In this document: positions 1-7,914 of the stretch, piece by piece
Layout of the letters: each line of letters opens with the position of its first letter
Position numbering within the stretch: the stretch's first letter is position 1
Source: G965197405 sp965197405
GTDB lineage: Bacteria; Chloroflexota; Dehalococcoidia; Lucifugimonadales; JAGWBF01
Direction of reading: 5' to 3'
NCBI GenBank assembly: GCA_965197405.1
Contig: OZ240206.1
Span: 2,418,001-2,482,000 of the forward strand
Length of the DNA stretch: 64,000 nt
Made by a program: the position numbers and the translations under genes
Notes under the pieces: model-generated
What the model saw: the letters and a program-made list of their open reading frames with translations, nothing else
Database searches by the model: none
What the model was told of the DNA's origin: nothing

Positions 1-66
1 CTGCGACACTACGGCTGGAAGCCCTGGGAGACACTGCTGCTAATCGGCCTACCTCCACACAATTAA
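1..66 (+). CDS. C-terminal tail of an unidentified protein (5' partial)
   Basis: Frame 1 is open from the window edge to TAA at 64-66 and ends LLLIGLPPHN. Only 21 residues are visible, so no family can be named. It is followed 18 bases later by the run of small helix-turn-helix genes and could be the last gene of the same rightward operon. Confidence 0.35.
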   Translation: MRHYGWKPWETLLLIGLPPHN

Positions 67-84
67 AAGACCCTGCCTGAAGCG

Positions 85-279
85 GTGTGGGAGTTGCTCA
101 ACCGGCTCAACATCACCCAGAACGAGCTGGCCCGGCGCATCGGAAGGTCGTCGGGATACCTGTCCCAGTTGATAAGTGACGACCGCTGCCCCTCGGCCGA
201 GACCCGAAGGCGGCTGATGGAAGTGCTGGGCGTGTCCGACTTCGACCAACTCTTCGTCCTGGAGCGGGTCGATGCCTAG
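85..279 (+). CDS. Small Xre/Cro-type helix-turn-helix protein
   Basis: A 64-residue protein from a GTG start, almost wholly one helix-turn-helix domain of the Cro/C1 type: ITQNELARRIGRSSGYLSQL is the helix-turn-recognition helix. The likely role is DNA binding, perhaps as a control protein of the integrated element. There is no good Shine-Dalgarno site before the GTG, so the start is uncertain. The stop overlaps the next start (272), which suggests translational coupling. It resembles the fourth HTH unit of the 12.2-kb protein (NEAARRAGISSGMLSQTM), so the two probably share ancestry. Confidence 0.7.
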   Translation: MWELLNRLNITQNELARRIGRSSGYLSQLISDDRCPSAETRRRLMEVLGVSDFDQLFVLERVDA

Positions 280-571
280 CTCCCGCGCGGACGTGGCAAT
301 GCCCGTTGCGATACCCCCCGGCGTGGCCCTGATGCCGGAGGACTTCCGGGGGAGGCTGGAGGCCATCAAGCAGCTGACCGGCCTCTCCTGGGAGGGGATG
401 GCCTCGGCCATGGGGGTGGACAGCCGCCAGCTGTGGCGCTGGCGTAAACGCGGGGTCCAGCCCAGCGGGGGCGCCATGCTGGCCCTGGTGCGGTTAGCGC
501 TCCGGGTGCCCGGCGGTCTGGCCGTGCTTACGGACGAGGACGTGATCATAATCCATGAGCTTGGGAGATAG
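272..571 (+). CDS. Helix-turn-helix protein, first of three tandem paralogues
   Basis: A 99-residue protein whose centre reads FRGRLEAIKQLTGLSWEGMA, then MGVDSRQLWRWRKRG. This is an HTH of the kind seen in phage-type repressors, with Trp-rich recognition positions. The same plan (F-x2-RL, G-[LF]-[ST]-W-x3-[LM]A, then R-R and a hydrophobic tail) recurs in the next two genes, so the three arose by tandem duplication. It overlaps the upstream stop by 8 bases. DNA targets are unknown. Confidence 0.65.
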   Translation: MPSSRADVAMPVAIPPGVALMPEDFRGRLEAIKQLTGLSWEGMASAMGVDSRQLWRWRKRGVQPSGGAMLALVRLALRVPGGLAVLTDEDVIIIHELGR

Positions 572-575
572 AACC

Positions 576-842
576 ATGACCACCGCAAGATGCCAACCGT
601 TTGACCACGCCGTGTCCCCGTCGTTGCCCGTGGGCTTCGGCGACCGCCTGGAGCATTTGCGGGAAATGTCGGGCTTGACCTGGCGGGAACTGGCTTCCCG
701 GCTGGGCGTGTCCGACCGTGGGCCGATACTGCGGCGCCGGGGAGAGCGGCCTCGGTCGGGACCCGGCCACCGGGCCATTGTTGCCCTGGCGCGGGACTGG
801 CCCGGCGGCTACGACCGGATCACCGGCGGCGACGGGGGTTAG
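576..842 (+). CDS. Helix-turn-helix protein, second of three tandem paralogues
   Basis: An 88-residue protein from ATG 576, chosen over an ATG at 555 because GGGAG lies 8 bases upstream of 576 and the 555 start would overlap the preceding gene. The core FGDRLEHLREMSGLTWRELA aligns with the neighbours at 272 and 846. The expected recognition helix is degenerate (RGPILRRRGERP), so this copy may bind DNA poorly or differently. It lies in a close rightward run with genes on both sides. Confidence 0.6.
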   Translation: MTTARCQPFDHAVSPSLPVGFGDRLEHLREMSGLTWRELASRLGVSDRGPILRRRGERPRSGPGHRAIVALARDWPGGYDRITGGDGG

Positions 843-845
843 GGT

Positions 846-1133
846 ATGGGACGCCGCCAGCAGTGGGTCTACCGCATCGAGCCCGAGGAGTTTCCCCAGG
901 ACTTCCCCGACCGGCTGGACCGCTTCCGGCAGGCCGCCGGTTTCAGCTGGCGGGGGCTGGCCCGGGAGCTCCGGGTCAACGCCCGCACGGTGCGCCGCTG
1001 GAACGCCGGGGCCGGGGTTGGCTCCGGCCACCTGGTGTCGCTGTTCGCCCTGGCCGCGAGATTGGGCCTGCTCCACCGCCTTCTGCCGGAGGTAGGAGAG
1101 CCGGTTGGCGCCCCTGGCGCCGATCCCGAATGA
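846..1133 (+). CDS. Helix-turn-helix protein, third of three tandem paralogues
   Basis: A 95-residue protein. The core FPDRLDRFRQAAGFSWRGLA, then VNARTVRRWNAG, is a clear HTH with a regular recognition helix. It follows the previous stop by 3 bases, and a strong hairpin terminator lies about 60 bases downstream (1194-1233), which closes this rightward operon. Its role as an element-encoded repressor or antitoxin is inference. Confidence 0.65.
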   Translation: MGRRQQWVYRIEPEEFPQDFPDRLDRFRQAAGFSWRGLARELRVNARTVRRWNAGAGVGSGHLVSLFALAARLGLLHRLLPEVGEPVGAPGADPE

Positions 1134-1145
1134 AGGTTGGCGCCG

Positions 1146-1270
1146 GGTCACTAGCAACCCAAAACTGACCGGGGTGTATCAAGTTTCCCGACGAAGAAGG
1201 GGCCGGACGGTTCAATCCGTCCGGCCCCTTCTTGTTGCCTTGCCCCGCTTTGGGTTGTTCCCCTCTTGTA
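1146..1270 (+). repeat. Dispersed repeat with embedded terminator, copy 1
   Basis: About 125 bases that recur, diverged, at 4058-4190. Both copies contain CCAAAACTGACCGG, a TTTCCCG block, an almost identical GC hairpin, and a trailing stretch ending GGTTGTTCC-like. The conserved stretch on both sides of the hairpin means this is a mobile or duplicated cassette, not just two similar terminators. The minus strand of both copies can be read as related peptides (GQFWVASD and GQFWIARD), possibly an ancient coding remnant. Confidence 0.6.
1194..1233 (+). terminator. Intrinsic-type hairpin after the HTH operon
   Basis: A 17-bp perfect stem (1194-1210 with 1217-1233) around the loop TTCAAT. The core is GGGGCCGGACGG with its complement and the 3' arm ends CCCCTTCTT. 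It is downstream of the rightward HTH genes. The A/T flanks allow bidirectional use. Confidence 0.75.
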
Positions 1271-1515
1271 GTAGGATTGTTCAAATAGGCGTTGCCGCTG
1301 CGGAATCCGTGACCGGCAATCGGCGGACTCCCGAGACACTGCTTTAGGTTCGGCAAGCACCGGCCGACGGACTGGTCTACGTTCCTGCCACGTACGGCCG
1401 TGCTAAATTCCTCTCGGCTGGCGGGTGGCCGCATGGGCGGTGACGATTTCTCAGGGAGTGTACCATACGGGATCGGCCAGCCCCACATCAGGCATCTGAA
1501 ACTCGCCGAACGCTA

Positions 1516-2731
1516 GTAGTGAGTCAAACTTGATTTAGATGGTAATGTAAAAGATAGGCCGAAGGCGCTATCCTGACTCTGGAAAGTGATGCTGGGAGGT
1601 GGTATGGTCAGGGAAAAGTATGGAGTCGGGCTGACGCCGGAACAGCGGGACCACCTCCAGCATCTGGTTCGTGCGGGGAAAGGCTCAGTCCGGGTGACGG
1701 TCCGGGCACGGATTCTGCTCAAGACGGATCAGGGGTGGAGTGCTCCCCAAGTGGCGCAAGCCCTGGATGTGGCCGAGGGCACTGTATTTCGGATCAAGCG
1801 GCGCTTCGCCGAAGAGGGGCTGGAAGGGGTGCTGAAAGACCGGCCCCAAGCCCAGCGGTACCGGAAGTTGGACGACCTGGGCGAAGCCCACCTCATCGCG
1901 CTGGCCTGCTCCGAACCACCGGAAGGGCATGAACATTGGACCCTGCGGCTGCTGGCGGGCAAGGTGGTGGAGTTGGGGTTGGCGCCCTCCCTATCCCATG
2001 AGACGGTGAGGTTGCACCTGAAAAAAACGCCCTCAAACCGTGGCAGAAGCAGGAGTGGTGCATTCCCAAGGTGAGCGCCGAGTTCGTAGCCCACATGGAG
2101 GACGTGCTGGACCTGTACGCCGAACCCTATGACCCGCAACGGCCGGTGGTCTGCTTTGACGAGACCTCCACCCAGTTGTTAGCCGAGACGCGGCCCTCTC
2201 TCCCTGCCGAGCCGGGGCGTCCGCTGCGTCGGGACTACGAGTACCGGCGGGAGGGAACCCGCAACCTGTTCCTGGCCTGTGAGCCCCTGGCTGGCTGGCG
2301 GCAGGTGGCGGTCACCGAACGGCGCACCATGCAGGACTTCGCCCACCGGATGCGCTGGCTGGTGGATGAGGCCTACCCGCAATCCTGCGTGGTGCGGCTG
2401 GTCTTGGACAATCTGAACACTCACCGGACAGCGTCCCTGTACGAGACCTTCCCGGCGGCGGAGGCCCGGCGCATCGCCCAGCGACTGGAGTTTCACTATA
2501 CCCCGAAGCACGGCAGTTGGCTCAATATGGCGGAAATCGAGTTCAGTGTCCTGTCTCGCTGCTGCCTCAAGCAACGCGTCCCTGACGAACCGGCCCTCCG
2601 ACGGGAGGTCCAGGCCCTGGTCACGGAGCGAAACGTCGCCCGAACCACCATCAACTGGCGGTTCAACACCCACGACGCCAGGGGCAAACTTCACCAACTG
2701 TATCCCTTCGATTCCAAACATGACTGACTAC
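1516..2731 (+). mobile_element. IS630-family insertion sequence, copy A
   Basis: The ends are GTAGTGAGTCAAACTTG (left) and the complement of GTAGTCAGTCATGTTTGG (right), each flanked by TA (1514-1515 and 2732-2733), as expected for IS630/Tc1-type insertion at TA; the wider site reads CTAG on both sides. It encodes a two-frame transposase. It is the same family as copies B and D at 34.4 and 36.9 kb, but diverged and without the 24-bp hairpin insert they carry. Confidence 0.85.
1604..2727 (+). CDS. IS630-family transposase (orfA/orfB, -1 frameshift)
   Basis: The first frame (1604-2074, MVREKYGVGLTPEQ) carries the N-terminal helix-turn-helix DNA-binding part. The second frame (open through 2727) carries the DDE catalytic part, with DETSTQ, LDNLNTH and the diagnostic HGSWLNMAEIE. 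The frames join by a -1 shift at a run of seven A (about 2021-2027). The same A7 sits at the same codon in copies B and D, so this is best read as programmed frameshifting, not decay. ATG 1604 is preceded by GGGAGG. It cuts and joins element ends during transposition. Confidence 0.8.
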
Positions 2732-2755
2732 TAGGTTTTCTATAGGGGCGCATTT

Positions 2756-3889
2756 GTGCAGGAAATCGAATTTATACGCTATCTGAAGGACGTTTGTAAT
2801 TTGGCGGAGCGTACTGTTACCGCCAGGGTATCCAACTGCAGGCGTGTTGAGCGATACCAGGGCGACTTGGACGACCACTTCAAGGCAGACCGTATGGTGT
2901 CGCTGATGCGAAGCCTCACCTACTCAACGGAAGACGCAAATCAGAACCGACCAGCGCGGCACAACGTTCCCATCGTCGGAAACGTTCGGAACGGGACCGC
3001 CACGCTAAAGCAGGCCGCCGGTTTGTATCAAAAATTCCACCGGAGCGCCGGTTACCACCCGAAGACGCCGCGTGCCTCCTCAAGACCTGAACCGTCCAGG
3101 CGTACGCCGGGTGCTGCATGGCCAGACTGGCCGCAACCGGACGAAAACGATGTCTTCCAACTTGCCACCGTGATCACTCCGTTGGTCAGATTCTTGCACC
3201 CCCAAATCGTCCAGCAGGTTGTTGACGACAATAGCGTCAACCGAGCCACTTGGTCGGCGGAATTGCAGCGGATAGGCATAGACCCCGACATCTACCTGTG
3301 GGAAGGTTCCCCGTGCCCATTTCCAGGGGTTCGCAGATACGCTGGCAGTCAAGAGATTGCTCAGTTCAGAAAGCAGGCCGGCACTTCCCCTGAACGACCA
3401 ACCGATTGCCTATGCTTGGACGACAATGACTACCCAAAGCACTTGTGGGCCTACGTGTTCACCGGAAAACCATTTCGCAAACGGGGGCCACAAGGGTACC
3501 AGTTGGCGCACTTGGCTGACCACAAGGCGCATAACAATCGTTGGCGGGAGGAGTTCGCAGTAGAATCTCCCACGAACCCTCCACCGCTATTTGGACTTTA
3601 CACCAGCCCGGCCAATCTGGCCTACGTTCCATCGAACTTTCTGAAGCCTACGGATTTTTCCGGGACTTTGCGTGCGCTTCTTCTCAGCAGGGCATATCAG
3701 CTGTATGGCAGCGTTGCTCGCCTCGCTCCTCCCCCGCTCGTCGAGAAAACCGAAGCCAACTCCGAATGGCATCCCGAAAATTTTCGATGGGGCGACTGTG
3801 TTGGGACTGTCGAACACGTCGACAGCTTCCTGCAATACAGGAAACAGCTCATGGATGAGTTGATAAGCGGTTCGGCAAAGTGGGCCTAG
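2756..3889 (+). CDS. Hypothetical protein with SAM-like N-terminus and HNH-like C-terminus
   Basis: A 377-residue protein from GTG 2756. The N-terminus (FIRYLKDVCNLAERTVTARV, then STEDAN and VRNGTATLKQA) resembles the helical core-binding type domain seen in a widespread uncharacterised family. The C-terminal half has WAYVFTGKPF and QLAHLADHK, a His/Asp pattern that could be an HNH-type nuclease site, but this is only suggestive. The IS630 copy A ends 24 bases upstream, so the original promoter and possibly the true N-terminus may be displaced. Function unknown. Confidence 0.6.
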   Translation: MQEIEFIRYLKDVCNLAERTVTARVSNCRRVERYQGDLDDHFKADRMVSLMRSLTYSTEDANQNRPARHNVPIVGNVRNGTATLKQAAGLYQKFHRSAGYHPKTPRASSRPEPSRRTPGAAWPDWPQPDENDVFQLATVITPLVRFLHPQIVQQVVDDNSVNRATWSAELQRIGIDPDIYLWEGSPCPFPGVRRYAGSQEIAQFRKQAGTSPERPTDCLCLDDNDYPKHLWAYVFTGKPFRKRGPQGYQLAHLADHKAHNNRWREEFAVESPTNPPPLFGLYTSPANLAYVPSNFLKPTDFSGTLRALLLSRAYQLYGSVARLAPPPLVEKTEANSEWHPENFRWGDCVGTVEHVDSFLQYRKQLMDELISGSAKWA

Positions 3890-4070
3890 GGTTCGTATGG
3901 CCCAAGTTGGCGCCATCGTTCCGGGGAAAGCGTTCCAGGAATCTCAGGCCGTGTATGATGACCTCCGCCCCTTGGTCCGGGTCGGTCCAGCAGCGGCGGC
4001 CCAGGGTGAAGGGGTTGGCGGTTCCGGCCAAGAGGTCCGCCCAGTGGGGGTCGCGCCGTGTCTCTGGCAA
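3849..4070 (-). CDS. Small hypothetical protein or gene remnant
   Basis: A 73-residue minus-strand frame (DPHWADLLAGTANPFTLG, then WTDPDQGAEVIIHGLRFLER) with protein-like composition and no low-complexity bias. It runs tail-to-tail into the gene at 2756 with a 41-base overlap. It could be a remnant at the distal end of the leftward transfer-gene block. No family recognised. Confidence 0.3.
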   Translation of the reverse strand: MPETRRDPHWADLLAGTANPFTLGRRCWTDPDQGAEVIIHGLRFLERFPRNDGANLGHTNPRPTLPNRLSTHP

Positions 4071-4190
4071 TCCAAAACTGACCGGCGTGCAACAACTTTC
4101 CCGGCAACAGTGGGGCCGGACGGATCATTCCGTCCGGCCCCCTTTTCTGCGTTGTGCGGCCTCGCTTCCGGTTGTTCCTCCTTCCCCGGT
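4058..4190 (+). repeat. Dispersed repeat with embedded terminator, copy 2
   Basis: Partner of 1146-1270: it shares CCAAAACTGACCGG, the hairpin core and trailing sequence, with substitutions spread throughout. The two copies bracket the IS630 copy A and the 377-residue gene. Confidence 0.6.
4112..4141 (+). terminator. Intrinsic-type hairpin in repeat copy 2
   Basis: A 12-bp perfect stem GGGGCCGGACGG (4112-4123) with 4130-4141 around the loop ATCATT, followed by CTTTTC. It is placed between the convergent ends of the 377-residue gene and the leftward DUF3800-like gene, so it can terminate either. Confidence 0.7.
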
Positions 4191-4266
4191 GACCCCGCTC
4201 AAGCACGTTCCAAGCTCAACCCCGGGGATGGCGTGGCGCGGAACGATGCTGGCAGGTCCTGACCGC

Positions 4267-5028
4267 TCACAGCCGGTCCACTCCCTGGGGGTCCTGGGGG
4301 CAGGCGCGCCAGTCGAGGACCCTGTTGAGGATGCCAAAGGCCAGGTGAAAGTTCAGGGCCTCCGCCATGGCGGTTGGTTCCTCCTGCTGGAGCAGGGAGT
4401 ATGAGACCAGGCCGGCCAGTTGCAGCAACTCGTCGTCCCCGGCGACCCGGTAAGGCGAGGCGTAGATGGCAGTGTCCGGGAGCGCGTCCCCGCCGGAGCC
4501 GCCGTATCTCGCAGACCGGCAGGCTGCGGGCGCGGGGTCGCGGTGAACGGGCCCGGCCGCCAGGGCGGGAAGACCGTCGATTTGTTCCTCATCCTCGATG
4601 ATATGGGCGTAGCGGGCGTCCGCCGCCACTAGGGCGTTGATATGGTGGAGGAGCCGCTCCCGGGCGGCGGCGCGGTCGCGGTTGCGGCGGAGGGGGGAAT
4701 TTCGCCGGCAGACGTTGATCACGCTTATTCCGCCCCGGTTGTGCGGTGAGTGCTCCACGACCCGCAGGCCCTCCATCATGATTTCCAGTCCCTGCTCCAG
4801 GGTGGGCCACTGGCTGCGGCAGCCCCGTGGGAAGGGGCCGCCGGTTGGTGACAGGAGGTCCGCGCCGCGCAGGGTCCGCCCCGAGGGGACGTTGAAGTTG
4901 TCCTCCATGACCCAGCGCCAGTTCATGACCCGTTCCGCCAGGCTGTTCCAGTGCTCCCCGCCCACCCCCAGGGCGGTGGCGGCATGGAGGGTTCGGCTCT
5001 TGGACTCGCCGACGTAGTAGATTCTCAT
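4267..5028 (-). CDS. DUF3800-like protein
   Basis: A 253-residue protein. It starts MRIYYVGES, where DUF3800 proteins normally read YYVDES, keeps ALGV, has IIEDEEQIDG in the middle and LLQLAGLVSYSLL (family pattern: LQLAD-lvay) near the end, and finishes DPQGVDRL. The first acidic residue of the motif is replaced by Gly and the second (usually ADL) by Gly (AGL), so catalytic activity is doubtful. DUF3800 is thought to be RNase-H-like and is common on mobile elements. It is the third gene of the leftward block, 28 bases after the replication-relaxation gene. Confidence 0.65.
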   Translation of the reverse strand: MRIYYVGESKSRTLHAATALGVGGEHWNSLAERVMNWRWVMEDNFNVPSGRTLRGADLLSPTGGPFPRGCRSQWPTLEQGLEIMMEGLRVVEHSPHNRGGISVINVCRRNSPLRRNRDRAAARERLLHHINALVAADARYAHIIEDEEQIDGLPALAAGPVHRDPAPAACRSARYGGSGGDALPDTAIYASPYRVAGDDELLQLAGLVSYSLLQQEEPTAMAEALNFHLAFGILNRVLDWRACPQDPQGVDRL

Positions 5029-5056
5029 GGCAGTTATTCTCCTTTTTCGTGGTGTT

Positions 5057-6760
5057 TCACTTGTAGCGATTCAGGGGTTCGACCGGCTGGAAGTCGCCGT
5101 CCGGCGCCAGCCAGGCGGCACCCAGGGGTCCCTCCCGTTCCACCAGTTCCCGGTGGGAAGCCAGCAGGGGGATCGGCACGCGAACGCGCGCCATCTCCCT
5201 CCAGGACACCTCCAGGAAGTGGGTCGGGGCCACGGGATCGTCGAAGACCACTAGGACCAGGGGCCTCTGGCCGTGGTCGTCGGCGGGGCGGTGGGAGGAG
5301 TAGTAGCGCAGGTAGGGGGCCAGGCGCTGGGCCATGGTGGCGGGGCGCACGGCCCGGCGTTCGTACTCCAGGAAGAAGGAGCGCAGCGTGTCATCCCGGC
5401 GCAGGGATCCGAAGGCGTCGGGGTGCAGGGAGCGGGGGCGTCCGTAGTGCCGGAAGTAGCGGGAGGCCCGGTGGGGCGGGTCCAGCTGCTCCACGTCCCA
5501 GCCGCAGCTTCGGGCCTGGCGGTTCAGGGCGGCGATGAAGCGGTGGACGGCGGCGGTGTGTTCCAGGTCCCGCAGCAATTGCCGGCTGCGGCTACCGGCC
5601 ACGATGGGTCGGTCGCCGCTGGCGCCGTTGCCCTCGCCGCCTTCCGCGCTGGCGCTCCACCGCTGCCTGGCCTCGCCGGTGGAAACGCGGTCCCGGCGGG
5701 CCAGCAGTTTCAGCCCCCGGTCGGTGAGGGCCAGGCGGCGGGCGTCGTGGTTTACGGCGGTGACCAGGCCCAGGCGTTCCAGGGCGGCGGTGAGCTGGGA
5801 CGCCCTCGGTTTGCTCACGTCCAGGAGCCCGGCCAGGTCCTCCCGGGTCAGCCAGGGCCAATCGGCCAGCAGGTCCAGGGCGCGCTTCTCGGCGGGGCGC
5901 AGCAGTACGGGCAGCAGGTGGTCTGGAACGTCTTCGCTCCCTCCGCTCACGTTTACGTCCCCAAGGTCAATGTCCCTGGGTATGGATACCCGCACCAGGG
6001 GCGGCTCCGCCGCCATCACGCCGCCGGGATTGGCGCGGCCCACGGCCTCGCCCAGGGAGAGGGAGGCGCCGCCCGCAGAGGCCCGCCAGATAGTATCGGC
6101 AGCCCCGGTCGCCGCAGCGTGGCGCTCCAACGCGAAGAAGGCCGGGACCGGGGACGCCGCAGGACGTGCCCCCCGCAGCAGGGCTATGGCCTGGCGCAGG
6201 CGCACCTCGTCGGGGACAATCACCAGGACGGCGCCGGGCCGCGGACCCTGGGCCAGCCGCCAGAGGCGCTTGGCGAAACCGGCGCGCTCGGCGGTGGCCC
6301 CCTGCCTCACCATCGCCACCACGCGGCCGTCTGGCAGCACCACGTCGGCGTCCTGGGGCAGGGCCCGGCGCCAGCGGAAGCGGACGGGGTGGCCCAGGTC
6401 GTTGAGGGCGGAGGCCAGGCGGTAGATGACGGCGGCGGCGTCCAGCCGTTCCAGCAGCGTCCGCCGGAAGCGTAGAGGTAGGGGATATTCGCGGAGCAGC
6501 CGGCCCACGGGCTGGACCTCCTCCAGGGCCAGCGCGTTCACGCCCCGTTCGGTGAGATAGTACCGCCGGGTGGGTGCCAGCAATGGGGTGCCGTGGGGAA
6601 CGGAGGCGACGAGCCCGGCGTCTTCCAGCCGGCCCACCGCCTCGTAGACGCCGCCCCGGGACCGGCCGGCCAGGGCGGCCAGCTCCAGCCGGTCCAGGAA
6701 GGGCATCCGGGCCAGGAGGCGTAACAACTCTCCTTGCCCTTGATTCAGCGGCCGCGTCAT
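5057..6760 (-). CDS. Replication-relaxation family winged-helix protein
   Basis: About 567 residues from ATG 6760, which overlaps the upstream stop as ATGA (6757-6760), so it is translationally coupled to the ATPase. Two winged-helix units are visible: LLARMPFLDRLELAALAGRS with YYLTERGVNAL near the N-terminus, and LLADWPWLTREDLAGLLDVS with LALTDRGLKLLARRD in the middle. The C-terminal half contains TAAVHRFIAAL and LEYERRAVRPATM. Such proteins accompany transfer and replication genes of plasmids and integrative elements. The exact role is not established. Confidence 0.6.
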   Translation of the reverse strand: MTRPLNQGQGELLRLLARMPFLDRLELAALAGRSRGGVYEAVGRLEDAGLVASVPHGTPLLAPTRRYYLTERGVNALALEEVQPVGRLLREYPLPLRFRRTLLERLDAAAVIYRLASALNDLGHPVRFRWRRALPQDADVVLPDGRVVAMVRQGATAERAGFAKRLWRLAQGPRPGAVLVIVPDEVRLRQAIALLRGARPAASPVPAFFALERHAAATGAADTIWRASAGGASLSLGEAVGRANPGGVMAAEPPLVRVSIPRDIDLGDVNVSGGSEDVPDHLLPVLLRPAEKRALDLLADWPWLTREDLAGLLDVSKPRASQLTAALERLGLVTAVNHDARRLALTDRGLKLLARRDRVSTGEARQRWSASAEGGEGNGASGDRPIVAGSRSRQLLRDLEHTAAVHRFIAALNRQARSCGWDVEQLDPPHRASRYFRHYGRPRSLHPDAFGSLRRDDTLRSFFLEYERRAVRPATMAQRLAPYLRYYSSHRPADDHGQRPLVLVVFDDPVAPTHFLEVSWREMARVRVPIPLLASHRELVEREGPLGAAWLAPDGDFQPVEPLNRYK

Positions 6761-7896
6761 TCCTCCGCCCCCCATTCACCATCCGGTTCACCGTTGACCG
6801 GCTCCTCGTCGTCGCCCGGCTCCCCTTCCGCCTCGGGTTCCGGACCGGGCGCGGGCTGCTGCTGTTGCCGCCTGCTGCGCTGGTTGCGCCGGTTGGCGGG
6901 TTTGGGCGGGGCCGGCGGGCTGGCCTGGTTCTCCTTCCGCTGGCCCGGCCCCTGCCTGAGCAGCTCCAGCTCCTGGCGGTACCGCTCCACCAGCTTCCGC
7001 ATCTCGTCGTCCTGGGGGACGATGTCCTCCGGCGGGGTGAGGTAGCCCAGGGCCAGCTCCCGGATGCGCCCGGCCACCGCCGGGTCTCCCGGCTCCGGCG
7101 GAAGCACCCGCATGGAGAAGGCGTCCATGCGCTCGACGCCCACGGTGGCCCGCACGTAGCACTGGTGCACGTCCAGGGAGGTGACGTCGTCCTCGCTGAT
7201 CCGCTCCTTGCCCAGCTCCCACACCAGTTGCCGGGCGTCGGTGCCCGCCATCTGGAAGGCGGCCAGGCAGCCCACGTTGGCCAGCACGGTGTCGCGCATG
7301 GTGCGGGACAGGTCCTCCAGCTTGGCCAGGCTCTGGGTGGCCAGGATGAAGTTGGCCCCGAACTTGCCCAGCTCGCTGAGCATGGACTCGTAGTCCACGC
7401 CGGGCATGGTCTGCATCTCGTCCACCACCACCAGCGCCCCCCGCCGCTGCTGGGGCGGCAGGCTGCCCTGCTCCCGGATCACCCCGTCCACCAGGTTCAG
7501 GACGGAGGATCCCACCAGGGCCGCCACGTCCCTTCCTGCCGTTCCCTGGGCGGTGGACACCAGCAGGATGCCGCCCTCCCGGATGGTCTCCCGCAGGTCG
7601 ATGGTGGAGCGGGGCTGGCCCAGGATGGCCCGGGCCGTCTTTGAGGATGCGTAGTAGGCTAGGCGGGTCTGCACCGGGGCCAGGGCCATACCCTGGTAGT
7701 CCCTGCGCCAGGCGCCGAACTCCCGGGCCCACCACCGCAGCAGGTGGTGGTCGTCCACCTGGGCCAGGGCCTCGTCCCGGAAGTCGTCGTCGGAGAGGAT
7801 GCGCAGCCCGTCCAGGATGGTGTACTGCTCTTCCGGCTGCCGCTTCTCGTTGGCCTCGTGGAGGCTCTTCACCGCGTGCTCCAGGATGGACTGCAT
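6757..7896 (-). CDS. Conjugative DNA-translocation ATPase, C-terminal portion
   Basis: 379 residues from the first downstream Met (7896). In the same frame, it continues directly from the 500-residue protein upstream, separated only by TGA at 7915-7917. It contains GALVVVDEMQTM (Walker B plus Glu), FGANFILATQSLAKL (the TraG/VirD4-type sensor motif) and a Pro/Gln/Arg-rich tail. The whole would be an 886-residue TraM-recognition or VirD4-like coupling protein. Alone it lacks Walker A, so it cannot hydrolyse ATP without readthrough or subunit mixing. Confidence 0.7.
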   Translation of the reverse strand: MQSILEHAVKSLHEANEKRQPEEQYTILDGLRILSDDDFRDEALAQVDDHHLLRWWAREFGAWRRDYQGMALAPVQTRLAYYASSKTARAILGQPRSTIDLRETIREGGILLVSTAQGTAGRDVAALVGSSVLNLVDGVIREQGSLPPQQRRGALVVVDEMQTMPGVDYESMLSELGKFGANFILATQSLAKLEDLSRTMRDTVLANVGCLAAFQMAGTDARQLVWELGKERISEDDVTSLDVHQCYVRATVGVERMDAFSMRVLPPEPGDPAVAGRIRELALGYLTPPEDIVPQDDEMRKLVERYRQELELLRQGPGQRKENQASPPAPPKPANRRNQRSRRQQQQPAPGPEPEAEGEPGDDEEPVNGEPDGEWGAEE

Positions 7897-7914
7897 CCGG
7901 GGACCCCACTGCTC

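Noticed and set aside
5273..6475. A 400-residue plus-strand frame opposite the replication-relaxation gene
   Set aside because: Low-complexity Gly/Gln/Val composition caused by the antisense of a high-GC gene; the minus strand has ATGA coupling and winged-helix motifs.
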